This document shows positions 30,901 through 40,280 of a stretch of 64,000 bases of DNA, in pieces. The stretch is from Lentinula raphanica. Its lineage: Eukaryota > Basidiomycota > Agaricomycetes > Agaricales > Omphalotaceae. The notes beneath the pieces are model-generated. The model had not been told where the DNA came from and ran no database searches. It was given only the letters and a program-made list of their open reading frames with translations. The stretch spans positions 774,392 through 838,391 of the forward strand of contig JANVFP010000023.1 in NCBI GenBank assembly GCA_027919835.1, given 5' to 3'. Both the position numbers and the translations under genes were made by a program. Position 1 is the first letter of the stretch; every line of letters begins with the position of its first letter.

Positions 30901-31331
30901 TTCACCAACTGTCTCAAACTCCAGAGCCTGCACAGGGTCATCAGAGAGCCTGTCAGCAAGGGAGAGAGAGGGTGACAAGTGAGGAGCAGCAGAGGAGGAT
31001 GGAACATTCTGGGAGTGAGGAGAAACAGACCTGAAGTGAACATGGGTTTCAGACTGCCTAGAGGAGCTAGAGGTGCCCTTGGAATACTGGGAAGGTAAGT
31101 TTGATCTGGCCTGGTCTGGCCTGATCTGGTCAGATGAAGGAGGGAGAAGAACATGATCAAGAATGAGTGGTCTAGAGGCCTGGGATGCAGTCTGATTAGC
31201 TCTGGTCTTGCTGGATGAAAGTTTGGGAAGAGCTTGAGCAAAATTGATGTGTTGGAATGGCTTGGATGAGGTCTGATCATGCTGGATCTGACTAGATTTT
31301 GACTTGGAGGGTGTAGAAGCATGGAAAGCAT
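27927..31331 (-). pseudogene. ORF2: RT-RNase H, C-terminus cut off by copy 3 (copy 2)
   Basis: Open in one frame from the ATG at 31331 through the gag overlap, RT motif A (KSDVAKAFLNLP), YMDDFFGWD and RNase H, up to GKDNIKADLL, where copy 3 begins. An 18-bp in-frame deletion removes about six residues (LCWFGT) shortly before the YMDD loop (WCSVSALEKLG instead of the longer form), probably harmful to RT. The RNase H entry reads SWTDAS instead of CWTDAS. Confidence 0.88.
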
Positions 31332-31365
31332 GAGGATCTGATGATTCAGAGTGATGAGGAGCCAT
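29659..31365 (-). CDS. Gag-like protein, diverged variant (copy 2)
   Basis: 568 residues, 17 shorter than the 585-residue form. The N-terminal half is clearly diverged (HHSESSDPHAFHASTPSK start, deletions in the Ser/Pro/Gln-rich part, an extra RAKL insertion). The C-terminal folded domain and zinc cluster (CPNNRKHGYCSECGEQH) are nearly identical to the other copies. Stronger conservation at the C-terminus is what selection on the nucleic-acid-binding part would give, but gene conversion is also possible. No internal stop. Confidence 0.85.
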   Translation of the reverse strand: MAPHHSESSDPHAFHASTPSKSKSSQIQHDQTSSKPFQHINFAQALPKLSSSKTRANQTASQASRPLILDHVLLPPSSDQIRPDQARSNLPSQYSKGTSSSSRQSETHVHFRSVSPHSQNVPSSSAAPHLSPSLSLADRLSDDPVQALEFETVGEQARALQEVVEQFRNEEINAMDAFRAVRDLSFNDAVISQDYVSQIMDIQRETNKFKRDQRAKLKGKKTAVSADQNDVSHEEAVNEAAWASMQTQIQDLDDEQAQLESGASPQDPEPILQAGRDALARLLASPVKPASTASMLPAALLEAAPHLAHLSGPSSLPAHVQKTWELKNLFAAESNLDPVVSLLAAQPFSDPLPVSLLRLIVKDRFVDFDKVYAALVSFSSSTYDDSRDFGSEYKLVRKDQVLKSMPVTSESQWLRVFDAWTAPLLMVYPHRKDELETYKAQIMEYFRSSPYDPSVAIRVDKEARQKAANTPFDLGNPESFHTLLLKELLSARKRPSGGSQSSSSSSSKRRDTPCILWNEKRCSEPCPNNRKHGYCSECGEQHRAIDNQSCYDQLQKRRRESRKRSSRA

Positions 31366-31409
31366 ATAGATTGTTGAGATGAAGATGGTGCTCAGAGAGA
31401 GCAGGAGAT

Positions 31410-32513
31410 TGAAGGAAAAACAGGCAGATCAAGGTTAGATCTATGTAGATAAGAGTCAGTACTATGTAGAGGCTTATCAGACATGATCAGAGCGCACTGA
31501 GACACCAAAAACCCAAGATCTAACAAAGGAATCAACTCCTAGACTGTCTGATCACCTTAGATCTGTCTGGATGTGCTTTGGTATCTGTTCAGTGTCTTGA
31601 TGGTGAAAAATGCGAAATTTCATACCAGATTCCTGTATCTGAGACACCTCTGGAAGGCCTGTAGTCTGTACAGATGTAGGAATGCACTGGACAGTGAAAT
31701 CAGAGCTCAGAAAGAGCTAGGGAACATGCAGGCAGCCTCACCCAGGTCAGAGATGGTGGGGGAAGGAAAGGAAGAATGGGAGATCAAAAATTGATGTTTC
31801 AACTCGCTTTTCCAGGCCTCTGCTCAGACCTCTGGCACCTGTAACAGCCACATCAATTTAAAACAGCCCCATGATCAATTGCCTGATGCATGTGAAGATG
31901 GGATCATGTACAGCTATCAGCTGATGATCCAGGCGCCCTATAAGCGCTGGAAATGTCCGAAATATGTCCAGGAATCCATGTGATGAGTCTAGGCATGGTG
32001 CTAAGTGATATAAAGGCTCTGGGAATGAAATAACACACAAGTGTTTTGAGTGTGCATTTTAAAATGAGGATTGCAGGAGAACCACTAGACCAAATGCCTT
32101 CAAAATTATTTGCATCTTGAAGAGGACATCAAACTGTATATTTCCATCTAAGACACCTATAGGTTTGGTCCAGGAATGCTTTGTGTAGAATAGAAAATAT
32201 TTCAAAAGCTTTATTAAAGCATTCTGAAAAAATATGAATAACTCAACACAGAGTGAGTATCATCATAGGGTTATAGTAGACAACTTGTAGGGACAATAGA
32301 GCTCTGTATGCGTACACAGTATAGTGGCAAGAGCACTTGAGAGGTAGCCAGCAATTAAGTGTATTCATGTACACATTAGGTATGATGAAGGTGAAGACCT
32401 TCATGTACATACCTGTTGTGATGAATAGTGCACTATAATTACTGGGAGATGATCTGTTGTTTGCAGAGGCCTGCAGAAAGGCTCCCTACCCTTGGAATTC
32501 GCCTTCATGTTGA
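31410..32513 (-). repeat. A1 repeat, diverged (copy 2)
   Basis: 1104 bp. The 5' end reads TCAACATG instead of TCGACATG. A stretch at about 32110-32250 is markedly different from other A repeats (extra AT-rich sequence). The outer about 180 bp and the part nearest gag are well conserved. Confidence 0.85.
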
Positions 32514-33687
32514 GAGTGATGTAGCCAAAGCTTTCCTCAATCTCCCTGCTCGTCCTCTCTGGCAACTTTGTCAAGTTGTATCTGTTAAAGGAAGATTTCA
32601 TATTGTCAGGAGATTAGTGTTTGGAACTAGAACCTCTCCTCGCTGTTGGTGCTCTGTATCAGCACTCCTTTGTTGGTTTGGGACTGAGAAGCTAGGAATC
32701 CCCAATCTACATGTCTACATGGATGATTTCTTTGGATGGGACTTCAAGAGGAATCTGATCACATTTCATGGCAAGAAGTATCCCAAGAGACAAGTACAGC
32801 TTCTAGTCTTTTGGGACATGATTGACTGCCCCTATGAAGACAGAAAACAAGACTGGGGAGTCTGGCTCTTAATCATTGGTTTCTTGACAGATATCATGAA
32901 AGGGTCCATCTCTTTGACCCAAGAGTCCATTGATGGACTTGTAGAAGCCATCCACACATTCCTCTCATCTCCTAATCGTAAAGCTGCGCTCAGAGACTGG
33001 CAGCACCTCACAGGTTCTTTGAACTGGTCACTTAATGTTCTTCCATGGGCCAGGCCTGCTCTCACAGAAATGTATCGCAAAATGAGTGGCAAGACACTTC
33101 AATTTCGTCACATTCCTATCAATGGTGAAGTGCATAGAGACCTGACTTGGTTCTCTGACATGCTCAAGTCTGCCATTGGGATACGATTTGTAGATGCCCA
33201 AGCATGGAGTGACAGTGAAGCAGACTTTGTGTGCTGGACTGATGCAAACAACATAGGTCTCTCCTTTGTCTATGCTAGCAATGGGTTTTGCTATCAAGTG
33301 CATCCAACTCCTGGGAGCCCAATTGTTGATATCTTCTTCAGAGAGCTACTAGCTATTCTATCTGGCCTACATCACATTGCTTCCAAACCTAGTCCACCCA
33401 AGAGAGCTCTATTTTTCTCTGATAGTTTGGACTCTGTTCAAGTGCTGAGCTCTCTTGCAGTCAAAGAATCATCACACAACTCCATCCTTCTTGCTATTGC
33501 TGGTATAGTTCTCAAGACTGATATTGACATCAGAGTTCGTCATATTCCTGGCAAGGATAACATCAAGGCAGATCTTCTATCTAGGCTTTTACTGGATGAC
33601 TTCAAGCTCCAGTTTCCCTCCTACCGCGTCCGCACTTTTGAGCCTCCAAGAGAGCTACTGCCGGCGCGATGGAGAGAGTCCTTTTAG
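32514..33687 (+). pseudogene. RT-RNase H lacking the N-terminus (copy 4)
   Basis: Open from motif A (SDVAKAFLNLPA) through YMDDFFGWD and complete RNase H (CWTDANNIGLSF, one Ser to Asn change) to the normal stop at 33685-33687. It could keep active-site residues but lacks the fingers region and a start. A spurious frame upstream fuses it to antisense A sequence. Confidence 0.85.
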
Positions 33688-34021
33688 AGGCCATGGGTGA
33701 GCAGAGGAAGAGACAAGGGCGCTCTGCTCACCCTCCTATGGACTTGAACAAGCTAGATGACTTGGTGTTATTCCTTCAAGCCCATTGAAAAGTCTACTAA
33801 ACAGAACTATACTACAGGTGCTAGGGATTACATCCACTTCTGCACATCACACAAACTTGATCTGGATCCTACTCCATCCACACTCTCCAGATACATTGCA
33901 TACACATCCAGACACATTGCCTCTGGATCCAAATATCTCTCTGGTGCTCGTCACTTTCTTAAACAAATCTACCCTCACTTTGATGAATCTCGTGCTCGTC
34001 CTCTGGTTCAAGCTACAATCA
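33669..34021 (+). pseudogene. Tyrosine recombinase N-terminal fragment with a 5-bp deletion (copy 4)
   Basis: Begins at the usual ATG overlapping the ORF2 stop. A 5-bp loss at about 33786 (AAGCCCATTGAAAAG versus the longer form) shifts the frame, and the gene stops matching at about 34021 (CTACAATCAGA), before the catalytic domain. Confidence 0.8.
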
Positions 34022-35155
34022 GAACATTGAAGGGAGTTTCAACTTTGATATAATTAGCCATAGAGTGCAAAGTAGCAAGAATTTGAGGATTGTTCAAGAG
34101 ATGTTCAGGAGGTGAAGGTAGAGGAGGTGCAGTCATTGTAGATGTAATACTGGGAGGAATGATGTTACAAGATGAACTAGAAGAAGACCATAGATAGCCA
34201 CGTCTGAAACGTGGATTTGAAGTAGATTGGGAAGAGTCCAGCGCATGCTTTGTACCAGCCAGAGATTTAGGCCCTTGAAGAGCGCTTTCTACTCTCTCTG
34301 TGACGCTTTTGGAGCTGGTCATAACAGGATTGATTGTCAATGGCTCTGTGCTGTTCCCCACACTCACTGCAGTAGCCATGCTTCCTGTTGTTAGGACAAG
34401 GCTCTGAACACCTCTTCTCATTCCAAAGGATGCAAGGTGTGTCACGACGCTTTGAACTGGGAGAGGAAGATGATGAACTACCACCAGAAGGCCTCTTCCT
34501 AGCAGATAACAACTCTTTGAGCAGAAGAGTGTGGAAGCTCTCTGGATTGCCCAGATCAAATGGAGTATTGGCAGCCTTCTGCCTAGCTTCTTTATCAACT
34601 CTGATTGCCACAGATGGATCATAAGGTGAAGACCTGAAGTACTCCATAATTTGAGATTTGTATGTCTCCAGCTCAATTTTTCTATGTGGATAAACCTTGA
34701 GCAATGGAGCAGTCCATGCGTCAAAAACTCAGAGCCATTGAGACTCTGAAGTGACAGGCATAGACTTGAGTACTTGGTCCTTACGAACCAGCTTGTACTC
34801 TGAGCCAAAGTCTCTGCTATCATCATAGGTAGCTGAAGAGAAGCTGACCAGTGCAGCATAAACTTTGTCAAAGTCAACAAAGCGATCCTTGACAATGAGG
34901 TGCAACAGAGAGACAGGGAGAGGGTCAGAGAAAGGCTGAGCAGCCAAGAGTGATACAACAGGGTCCAGATTGCTCTCAGCAGCAAATAGATTCTTGAGTT
35001 CCCAAGTCTTCTGCACATGAGCAGGAAGAGATGTAGGCCCTGACAGATGGGCCAAGTGAGGAGCAGCCTCAAGGAGTGTAGCAGGAAGCATTGAAGCAGT
35101 AGGAGCAGGTTTGACAGGAGAGGCAAGAAGCCTAGCCAAGGCATCTCTCCCAGCC
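34022..35155 (-). mobile_element. Ngaro-like copy 5 fragment (minus): gag C-terminus and RT N-terminus
   Basis: Read on the minus strand it runs from mid gag (about residue 292, AGRDALARLLAS) through the gag stop at 34267 into ORF2 as far as KVETPFNV. Both ends are fused to other element pieces. Gag carries a CGA to TGA change at 34729-34731 (QWL-stop-VFDAW). Confidence 0.8.
34267..35155 (-). pseudogene. Gag C-terminal half with a premature TGA (copy 5)
   Basis: Encodes the folded domain and the zinc cluster of the element Gag, interrupted by TGA at 34729-34731 where other copies have CGA (Arg). The N-terminal half is missing. ORF2 coding overlaps its 3' end in the +1 frame, down to 34022. 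Confidence 0.85.
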
Positions 35156-35419
35156 TGATGGTGGCTTAGGTTACAGGTGCCAGAGGTCTGAGCAGAGGCC
35201 TGTAAAAGCGAGTTTGCCCATCAGTTTTTGATCTCCCATTCTTCCTTTCCTTCCCCCACCATCTCTGACCTGGGTGAGGCTGCCTGCATGTCCCCTTGCT
35301 CTATTTGAGCTCTGATTTCACTATCCAGCACATTCCTCCATCTGTACAGACTATAGGCCTTCCAGAGGTGTCTCAGATACAGGAATCTGGTATGAAATTT
35401 CGCATTTTTCACCATCAAG
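35156..35419 (+). repeat. Inverted piece of repeat A between copies 5 and 7
   Basis: 264 bp from the second half of A (GATGGTGGCT … TTTTTCACCATCAAG) in plus orientation, wedged between minus-strand gag and minus-strand B1. It marks a rearrangement; copy 7 should have a minus-strand A2 here. Confidence 0.8.
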
Positions 35420-35512
35420 CCTCTGCCTTTTGCACTCAGGTGGGACAGGAAGTAAGAGTTAGCCAACACTGGGCCAAAGCCCATAACATTCAGAGCGGAT
35501 CATGGAGGGCTA
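35420..35512 (-). repeat. B1 repeat (copy 7)
   Basis: 93-bp B repeat on the minus strand, matching 26519-26611 with a few substitutions (for example AGTAAGAG in place of AGTTAGAG). Confidence 0.9.
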
Positions 35513-35631
35513 TAAATTGCTATGAGATGTTGTTGAGGGGTGGATGGTGGTGAGAGAAAATGTGAATGAGACGCGAGGTAAATGGTTGTATATCAGATTG
35601 GATGGTGTTACAATGATACTACTATACAGTG

Positions 35632-36639
35632 TCAAGATCTTTGGGCTTGTTTGAGTGAAGCTAGTTGTAGTTCTGCCCTTACTGTAGGATTGTCTCTGAT
35701 ATATATTTTCCAAGCTGTAGAAGACCAACGTCCCAAGGCCATTATCACAGATTCTGAAAGACCAAGTCTGGCATAAAAGGTTGCACCACCAGCTCTAATT
35801 GAATGTCCACCAAACTCCCTACCAACATAAGCAAAGAACCTAGATTCAAACCAGGATCTAGAGGGGAGTGTTCCATCTTCACAGAGGAACAATGCAGGCC
35901 TGGCTCCATGTAGTTTGTCTCTGATGGTACAGTATTCCTTCAGTAGAGACACAGGACTGGCCACTGCTTGATGACTTTGGAGAATATCTGTCCCATGGTA
36001 AAAAGGATCACTCTTGTGATAAGGCAAGTGGTAACCAGCTCTGCCATTCTCAAACTTGAGAGAGGCCCGCTTGATCACCTTACGCCAGTCACACAGATCA
36101 TGCTGAATAGGAACAGTGAGTTCACCAATGCGATGACAGCCATAGAAGCCACAGCTCAGGAGAGTTGCAAACAGAAGATCATCATAGGAGAGATGACGAG
36201 AGTCATAGAAGAGTTGTATGTGAGAAATTTGAAGAGGAGGCTTCCTCTTGACTGGATCAGCTCTAACTTTCTTGGATCCTCTGATTGTAGCTTGAACCAG
36301 AGGATGAGCACGAGATTCATCAAAGTGAGGATACAGTTGTTTGAGAAAGTGTCGAGCACCAGAGAGATATTTGGGTCCAGAGGCAATGTGTCTGGATGTA
36401 TAGGCAATGTATCTGGAGAGTGTAGATGGAGTAGGATCCAGATCAAGTTTGTGTGAGGTGCAGAAGTGAATGTAATCCCTAGCACCTGTAGTATAGTTCT
36501 GTTTGGTAGACTTTTCAATGGCATGGGCTTGAAGGAATAACACCAAGTCATCTAACTTGTTCAAGTGCATAGGAGGGTGAGCAGAGCGCCCTTGTCTCTT
36601 CCTCTGCTCACCCATGGCCTCTAAAAGGACTCTCTCCAT
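35632..36639 (-). CDS. Tyrosine recombinase (copy 7)
   Basis: 335 residues, open throughout, with the R (CHRIGEL), H-x-x-R (GGHSIRAGG), W and Y (KIYIRDNP) residues. Compared with copy 3 it has HSIRAGG instead of HSLRAGG, PIQHDL instead of PNQHDL, and a His in HPPMHLNK. The ATG overlaps the ORF2 stop by 19 nt. Confidence 0.93.
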   Translation of the reverse strand: MERVLLEAMGEQRKRQGRSAHPPMHLNKLDDLVLFLQAHAIEKSTKQNYTTGARDYIHFCTSHKLDLDPTPSTLSRYIAYTSRHIASGPKYLSGARHFLKQLYPHFDESRAHPLVQATIRGSKKVRADPVKRKPPLQISHIQLFYDSRHLSYDDLLFATLLSCGFYGCHRIGELTVPIQHDLCDWRKVIKRASLKFENGRAGYHLPYHKSDPFYHGTDILQSHQAVASPVSLLKEYCTIRDKLHGARPALFLCEDGTLPSRSWFESRFFAYVGREFGGHSIRAGGATFYARLGLSESVIMALGRWSSTAWKIYIRDNPTVRAELQLASLKQAQRS

Positions 36640-39600
36640 CGCGCCGGCAGTAGCTCTCTTGGAGGCTCAAAAGTGCGGACGCGGTAGGAGGGGAACTGGA
36701 GCTTGAAGTCATCCAGTAGGAGTCTAAATAGAAGGTCTGCCTTGATGTTGTCCTTGCCAGGTATATGACGAACTCTGATGTCAATACCAGTCTTGAGAAC
36801 TATACCAGCAATAGCTAGGAGGATGGAGTTGTGTGATGATTCTTTCACTGCAAGTGAGCTGAGCACTTGAACTGAGTCCAGGCTATCTGAGAAGAACAGT
36901 GCTCTTTTGGGTGGACTAGGTTTGGATGCAATGTGATGGAGTCCTGATAGAATAGCCAGCAGCTCCCTGAAGAAGATGTCCACTATTGGGCTGCCAGGAG
37001 CTGGATGCACTTGATAGCAAAACCCATTGCTGGCATAAACAAAGGACAGTCCTATATTGCTAGCATCAGTCCAGCACACAAAGTCTGCTTCACTGTCGCT
37101 CCATGCTTGGGCATCTACAAATCGTATCCCAATGGCAGCCTTGAGCATGTCAGAGAACCAAGTCAGGTCTCTATGCACTTCACCATTGATAGGGATGTGA
37201 CGAAATTGAAGTGTCTTCCCACTCATTTTGCGATACATTTCTGTGAGAGCAGGCCTGGCCCATGGAAGAACATTGAGTGACCAGTTCAAAGAACCTGTGA
37301 GGTGCTGCCAGTCTCTGAGTGCAGCTTTGCGATTGGGAGATGAGAGGAATGTGTGGATGGCTTCAACAAGTCCATCTATGGATTCCTGGGTCAAAGAGAT
37401 GGAGCCTTTCATGATATCTGTCAAGAAGCCAATGATCAAGAGCCAAACTCCCCAGTCTTGTTTTCTGTCTTCATAGGGGCAGTCAATCATGTCCCAAAAG
37501 ACTAGAAGCTGTACTTGTCTCTTGGGATACTTCTTGCCATGAAATGTGATCAGATTCCTCTTGAAGTCCCATCCAAAGAAATCATCCATGTAGACATGTA
37601 GATTGGGGATTCCTAGCTTCTCAGTCCCAAACCAACAAAGGAGTGCTGACACAGAGCACCAACAGCGAGGAGAAGTTCTAGTTCCAAAGACCAGTCTCCT
37701 GACAATATGAAATCTTCCTTCAACAGATACAACTTGGCACAGTTGCCAGAGAGGATGAGCAGGGAGATTGAGGAAAGCTTTAGCTACATCACTCTTGAAT
37801 AGCACAAGCTCCTCATTAGGGTGCTCCTTGATAACATCATTGAGCACCTGGCCAAAAGTGTGCATGTCATCATATTTGACTTTGGCCTCCTCTCTAGGGA
37901 TACCATCATTGAGACCTGATGCAGTTTGGTCCATGACAACTCTGGCTTTCCCCTTCTGCCAGACTACAAACATAGGGGAAACCTTCATGCCAGGTAATAG
38001 TACAAAGTCATCTGGTAGTGCTTCTGACCACCTCCCAGCAGCAACCTCCTGATCTCTGTGAGCTTTAAGTGCAGCAATGTCTACTTCCTCAGTGACATAG
38101 TTCTCCACTTTCTGCTTGCATTCCTCTTCCCACTCTGCTTCATAGAAGGGCCAGAATCCTTCTCTCAGAGAGCGGATTACAGAAGCAACAAAGAGTTGAT
38201 TGGGATGAGTGGATAAGAGGAGTTCCAAGCGATCCACATTGAAAGGAGTTTCAACTTTGATATAACTAGACATAGAGTGCAAAGTAGCAAGAATTTGAGG
38301 ATTATTCAAGAGATGTTCAGGAGGTGAAGGCAGAGGAGGTGCAGTCATAGTAGATGTGATACTGGGAGGAATGATATTACAAGAGGAACTAGAAGAAGAC
38401 CAAAGATAACCACGTCTAAAACGTGGGTTTGAAGTGGATTGGGTAGAGTCCAAAGCATGCTTTGTACCAGCCAGAGATTTAGGCCCTTGAAGAGCGCTTT
38501 CTACTCTCTCTGCGACGCTTCTGGAGCTGGTCATAGCAGGATTGATTGTCAATGGCTCTGTGCTGTTCCCCACACTCACTGCAGTAGCCATGCTTCCTGT
38601 TATTAGGACAGGGCTCTGAACACCTCTTCTCATTCCAAAGGATGCAAGGTGTGTCACGACGCTTTGAACTGGAAGAGGAAGATGATGAACTACTACCAGA
38701 AGGCCTCTTCCTAGCAGATAACAACTCTTTGAGCAGAAGAGTGTGGAAGCTTTCTGGATTGCCCAGATCAAAGGGAGTGTTGGCAGCCTTCTGCCTAGCT
38801 TCTTTATCAACTCTGATTGCCACAGATGGATCATAAGGTGAAGATCTGAAGTACTCCATAATTTGGGATTTATATGTCTCCAGCTCAATTTTTCTATGTG
38901 GATAAACCTTGAGCAATGGAGAAGTCCATGCATCAAAAACTCGGAGCCATTGAGACTCAGAAGTGACAGGCATAGACTTGAGGACTTGATCCTTACGAAC
39001 CAGCTTGTACTCTGAACCAAAGTCTCTGCTATCATCATAAGTAGATGAGGAGAAGCTAACCAAGGCAGCATAGACTTTGTCAAAGTCAACAAAGCGATCC
39101 TTGACAATGAGGCGCAACAGAGAGATAGGGAGAGGGTCAGAGAAAGGCTGAGCAGCCAATAGTGATACAACAGGGTCCAAATTGCTCTCAGCAGCAAATA
39201 GATTCTTGAGTTCCCAAGTCTTCTGCACATGAGCAGGAAGAGATGTAGGCCCTGACAGATGGGCCAAGTGAGGAGCAGCCTCAAGGAGTGAAGCAGGAAG
39301 CATTGAAGCAGTAGGAGCAGGTTTGCCAGGAGAAGCAAGAAGCCTAGCCAAGGCATCTCTCCCAGCCTGTAGAATAGGCTCTGAATCTTGAGCAGAAGTG
39401 CCAGAGTCAAGCTGAGCTTGCTCATCATCCAGGTCCTGAATCTGAGCTTGCATGCTAGCCCAAGCAGCCTCATTGACAGCATCCTCATGAGAGACAGTAT
39501 TTTGCTCTGCTGAAACAGCAGCCTCCTTCCCTTTGAGTTTGTCTCTCTTAAACTGATTGGTCTCTCTCTGAATATCCATGATCTGAGACACATAGTCTTG

Positions 39601-40202
39601 GGATACAACAGGATCATTGGATGATATATCTCTAATAGCCCTAAAGGCTTCCATAGCATTGAGCTCCTCATTTCTGAACTGTTCAACAACCTCCTGCAGA
39701 ATCCTGGCTTGTTCACTGACTGCCTGAAACTCCAGAGCTTGCTCAGGGTCATCAGAGAGCCTGGCAGCAAGGGAGGGAGGAGGTGACAAGTGGGGAGCAG
39801 CAGAGGAAGATGGAACATCAGAGGGATGAGGAGACACAGACCTGAAGTGGACATGAGCTCTACCCTGTTTAGAGGAGCTAGAAGCGCCCATGGAGCGCTC
39901 AGGAAGCGAGCTAGAGGTGTTCTGAGAGTGAGAGGACATGTTAGAGGACTTTTGAGAGGAAGGGAGCAACTTTGATCTGGCCTGATCTGGCCTGATCTGA
40001 TCAGATAAGGGATTGAGGCGAGTTTGTGCAGGATTGAGGGGCCTAGAGGCCTCAGAAGCACTCTGATCTGCTCTGATCTTGGTGGATGAGGATTTAGGGA
40101 GAGTTTGAGCAAGATCAAGGTGTCTGAAGGGCTTAGATGAGGCCTGATCAGCATGGATCTGGCTAGATTTGGACATGGAGGGTGTAGAAGCATGGATAGC
40201 AA
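36621..40202 (-). CDS. ORF2: intact RT-RNase H with gag-overlapping N-terminus (copy 7)
   Basis: 1193 codons from the ATG at 40202, 34 nt inside gag. About the first 570 codons overlap gag in the +1 frame and encode a Leu/Ser-rich sequence of no recognised fold. From about residue 600 the real polymerase part begins (LEHLLNNPQILATLHSM-like region), with motif A VLFKSDVAKAFLNLP, YMDDFFGWD and RNase H CWTDASNIGLSF, RELLAILSGL, SDSLDSVQV and HIPGKDNIKADLL. The RNase H end reads FRLLLDD (Ser to Phe). No frameshift. Confidence 0.9.
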   Translation of the reverse strand: MLSMLLHPPCPNLARSMLIRPHLSPSDTLILLKLSLNPHPPRSEQIRVLLRPLGPSILHKLASIPYLIRSGQIRPDQSCSLPLKSPLTCPLTLRTPLARFLSAPWALLAPLNRVELMSTSGLCLLIPLMFHLPLLLPTCHLLPPLLPGSLMTLSKLWSFRQSVNKPGFCRRLLNSSEMRSSMLWKPLGLLEIYHPMILLYPKTMCLRSWIFRERPISLRETNSKGRRLLFQQSKILSLMRMLSMRLLGLACKLRFRTWMMSKLSLTLALLLKIQSLFYRLGEMPWLGFLLLLANLLLLLQCFLLHSLRLLLTWPICQGLHLFLLMCRRLGNSRIYLLLRAIWTLLYHYWLLSLSLTLSLSLCCASLSRIALLTLTKSMLPWLASPHLLMMIAETLVQSTSWFVRIKSSSLCLSLLSLNGSEFLMHGLLHCSRFIHIEKLSWRHINPKLWSTSDLHLMIHLWQSELIKKLGRRLPTLPLIWAIQKASTLFCSKSCYLLGRGLLVVVHHLPLPVQSVVTHLASFGMRRGVQSPVLITGSMATAVSVGNSTEPLTINPAMTSSRSVAERVESALQGPKSLAGTKHALDSTQSTSNPRFRRGYLWSSSSSSCNIIPPSITSTMTAPPLPSPPEHLLNNPQILATLHSMSSYIKVETPFNVDRLELLLSTHPNQLFVASVIRSLREGFWPFYEAEWEEECKQKVENYVTEEVDIAALKAHRDQEVAAGRWSEALPDDFVLLPGMKVSPMFVVWQKGKARVVMDQTASGLNDGIPREEAKVKYDDMHTFGQVLNDVIKEHPNEELVLFKSDVAKAFLNLPAHPLWQLCQVVSVEGRFHIVRRLVFGTRTSPRCWCSVSALLCWFGTEKLGIPNLHVYMDDFFGWDFKRNLITFHGKKYPKRQVQLLVFWDMIDCPYEDRKQDWGVWLLIIGFLTDIMKGSISLTQESIDGLVEAIHTFLSSPNRKAALRDWQHLTGSLNWSLNVLPWARPALTEMYRKMSGKTLQFRHIPINGEVHRDLTWFSDMLKAAIGIRFVDAQAWSDSEADFVCWTDASNIGLSFVYASNGFCYQVHPAPGSPIVDIFFRELLAILSGLHHIASKPSPPKRALFFSDSLDSVQVLSSLAVKESSHNSILLAIAGIVLKTGIDIRVRHIPGKDNIKADLLFRLLLDDFKLQFPSYRVRTFEPPRELLPARWRESF

Positions 40203-40236
40203 GAGGATCTGGTGATTCAGAGCGATGGGGAGCCAT
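38479..40236 (-). CDS. Gag-like protein (copy 7)
   Basis: 585 residues, collinear with copy 3 Gag. The zinc cluster (CPNNRKHGYCSECGEQH) and basic tail are intact. The Ser/Pro/Gln-rich N-terminus carries the same ADQ/PDQ triplets. A few substitutions relative to copy 3 (for example ELNAMEAF versus EINAMDAF) and no stops. Confidence 0.88.
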   Translation of the reverse strand: MAPHRSESPDPLAIHASTPSMSKSSQIHADQASSKPFRHLDLAQTLPKSSSTKIRADQSASEASRPLNPAQTRLNPLSDQIRPDQARSKLLPSSQKSSNMSSHSQNTSSSLPERSMGASSSSKQGRAHVHFRSVSPHPSDVPSSSAAPHLSPPPSLAARLSDDPEQALEFQAVSEQARILQEVVEQFRNEELNAMEAFRAIRDISSNDPVVSQDYVSQIMDIQRETNQFKRDKLKGKEAAVSAEQNTVSHEDAVNEAAWASMQAQIQDLDDEQAQLDSGTSAQDSEPILQAGRDALARLLASPGKPAPTASMLPASLLEAAPHLAHLSGPTSLPAHVQKTWELKNLFAAESNLDPVVSLLAAQPFSDPLPISLLRLIVKDRFVDFDKVYAALVSFSSSTYDDSRDFGSEYKLVRKDQVLKSMPVTSESQWLRVFDAWTSPLLKVYPHRKIELETYKSQIMEYFRSSPYDPSVAIRVDKEARQKAANTPFDLGNPESFHTLLLKELLSARKRPSGSSSSSSSSSSKRRDTPCILWNEKRCSEPCPNNRKHGYCSECGEQHRAIDNQSCYDQLQKRRRESRKRSSRA

Positions 40237-40280
40237 ACAGAGTGTTGAGATGAAGATGGTGCTCAGGGAGAGCAGGAGGA

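Larger units (their letters stand above)
19596..32513 (-). mobile_element. Ngaro-like YR retrotransposon copy 2 (minus), interrupted by copies 1 and 3
   Basis: A1 (32513-31410), gag (31365-29659), ORF2 (31331-27927, then 20623-20516) and YR (20534-19596) collapse to one collinear element once the plus-strand copy 3 (20624-27926) is removed; the break falls inside the RNase H …KADLL/SRLLLDD… codons. The YR gene is in turn cut by the 5' end of copy 1. The missing YR end, B1, A2 and B2 are not found. Its own 5' end at 32513 abuts RT coding of plus-strand copy 4, so copy 2 is itself an insertion. Its gag and A1 are the most diverged of the family, indicating an older lineage or subfamily. Confidence 0.8.
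32514..34021 (+). mobile_element. Ngaro-like copy 4 fragment (plus): RT tail and YR N-terminus
   Basis: Begins abruptly in RT coding (SDVAKAFLNLPA) where copy 2 is inserted, and ends in YR coding at about 34021, where it is fused to minus-strand copy 5. Its A1, gag and RT N-terminus, expected beyond the other end of copy 2, are not in the window. Confidence 0.8.

Noticed and set aside
32428..33687. 419-codon ORF starting in antisense A sequence
   Set aside because: The first about 29 codons are the reverse strand of repeat A fused by insertion to RT coding; not a natural start.
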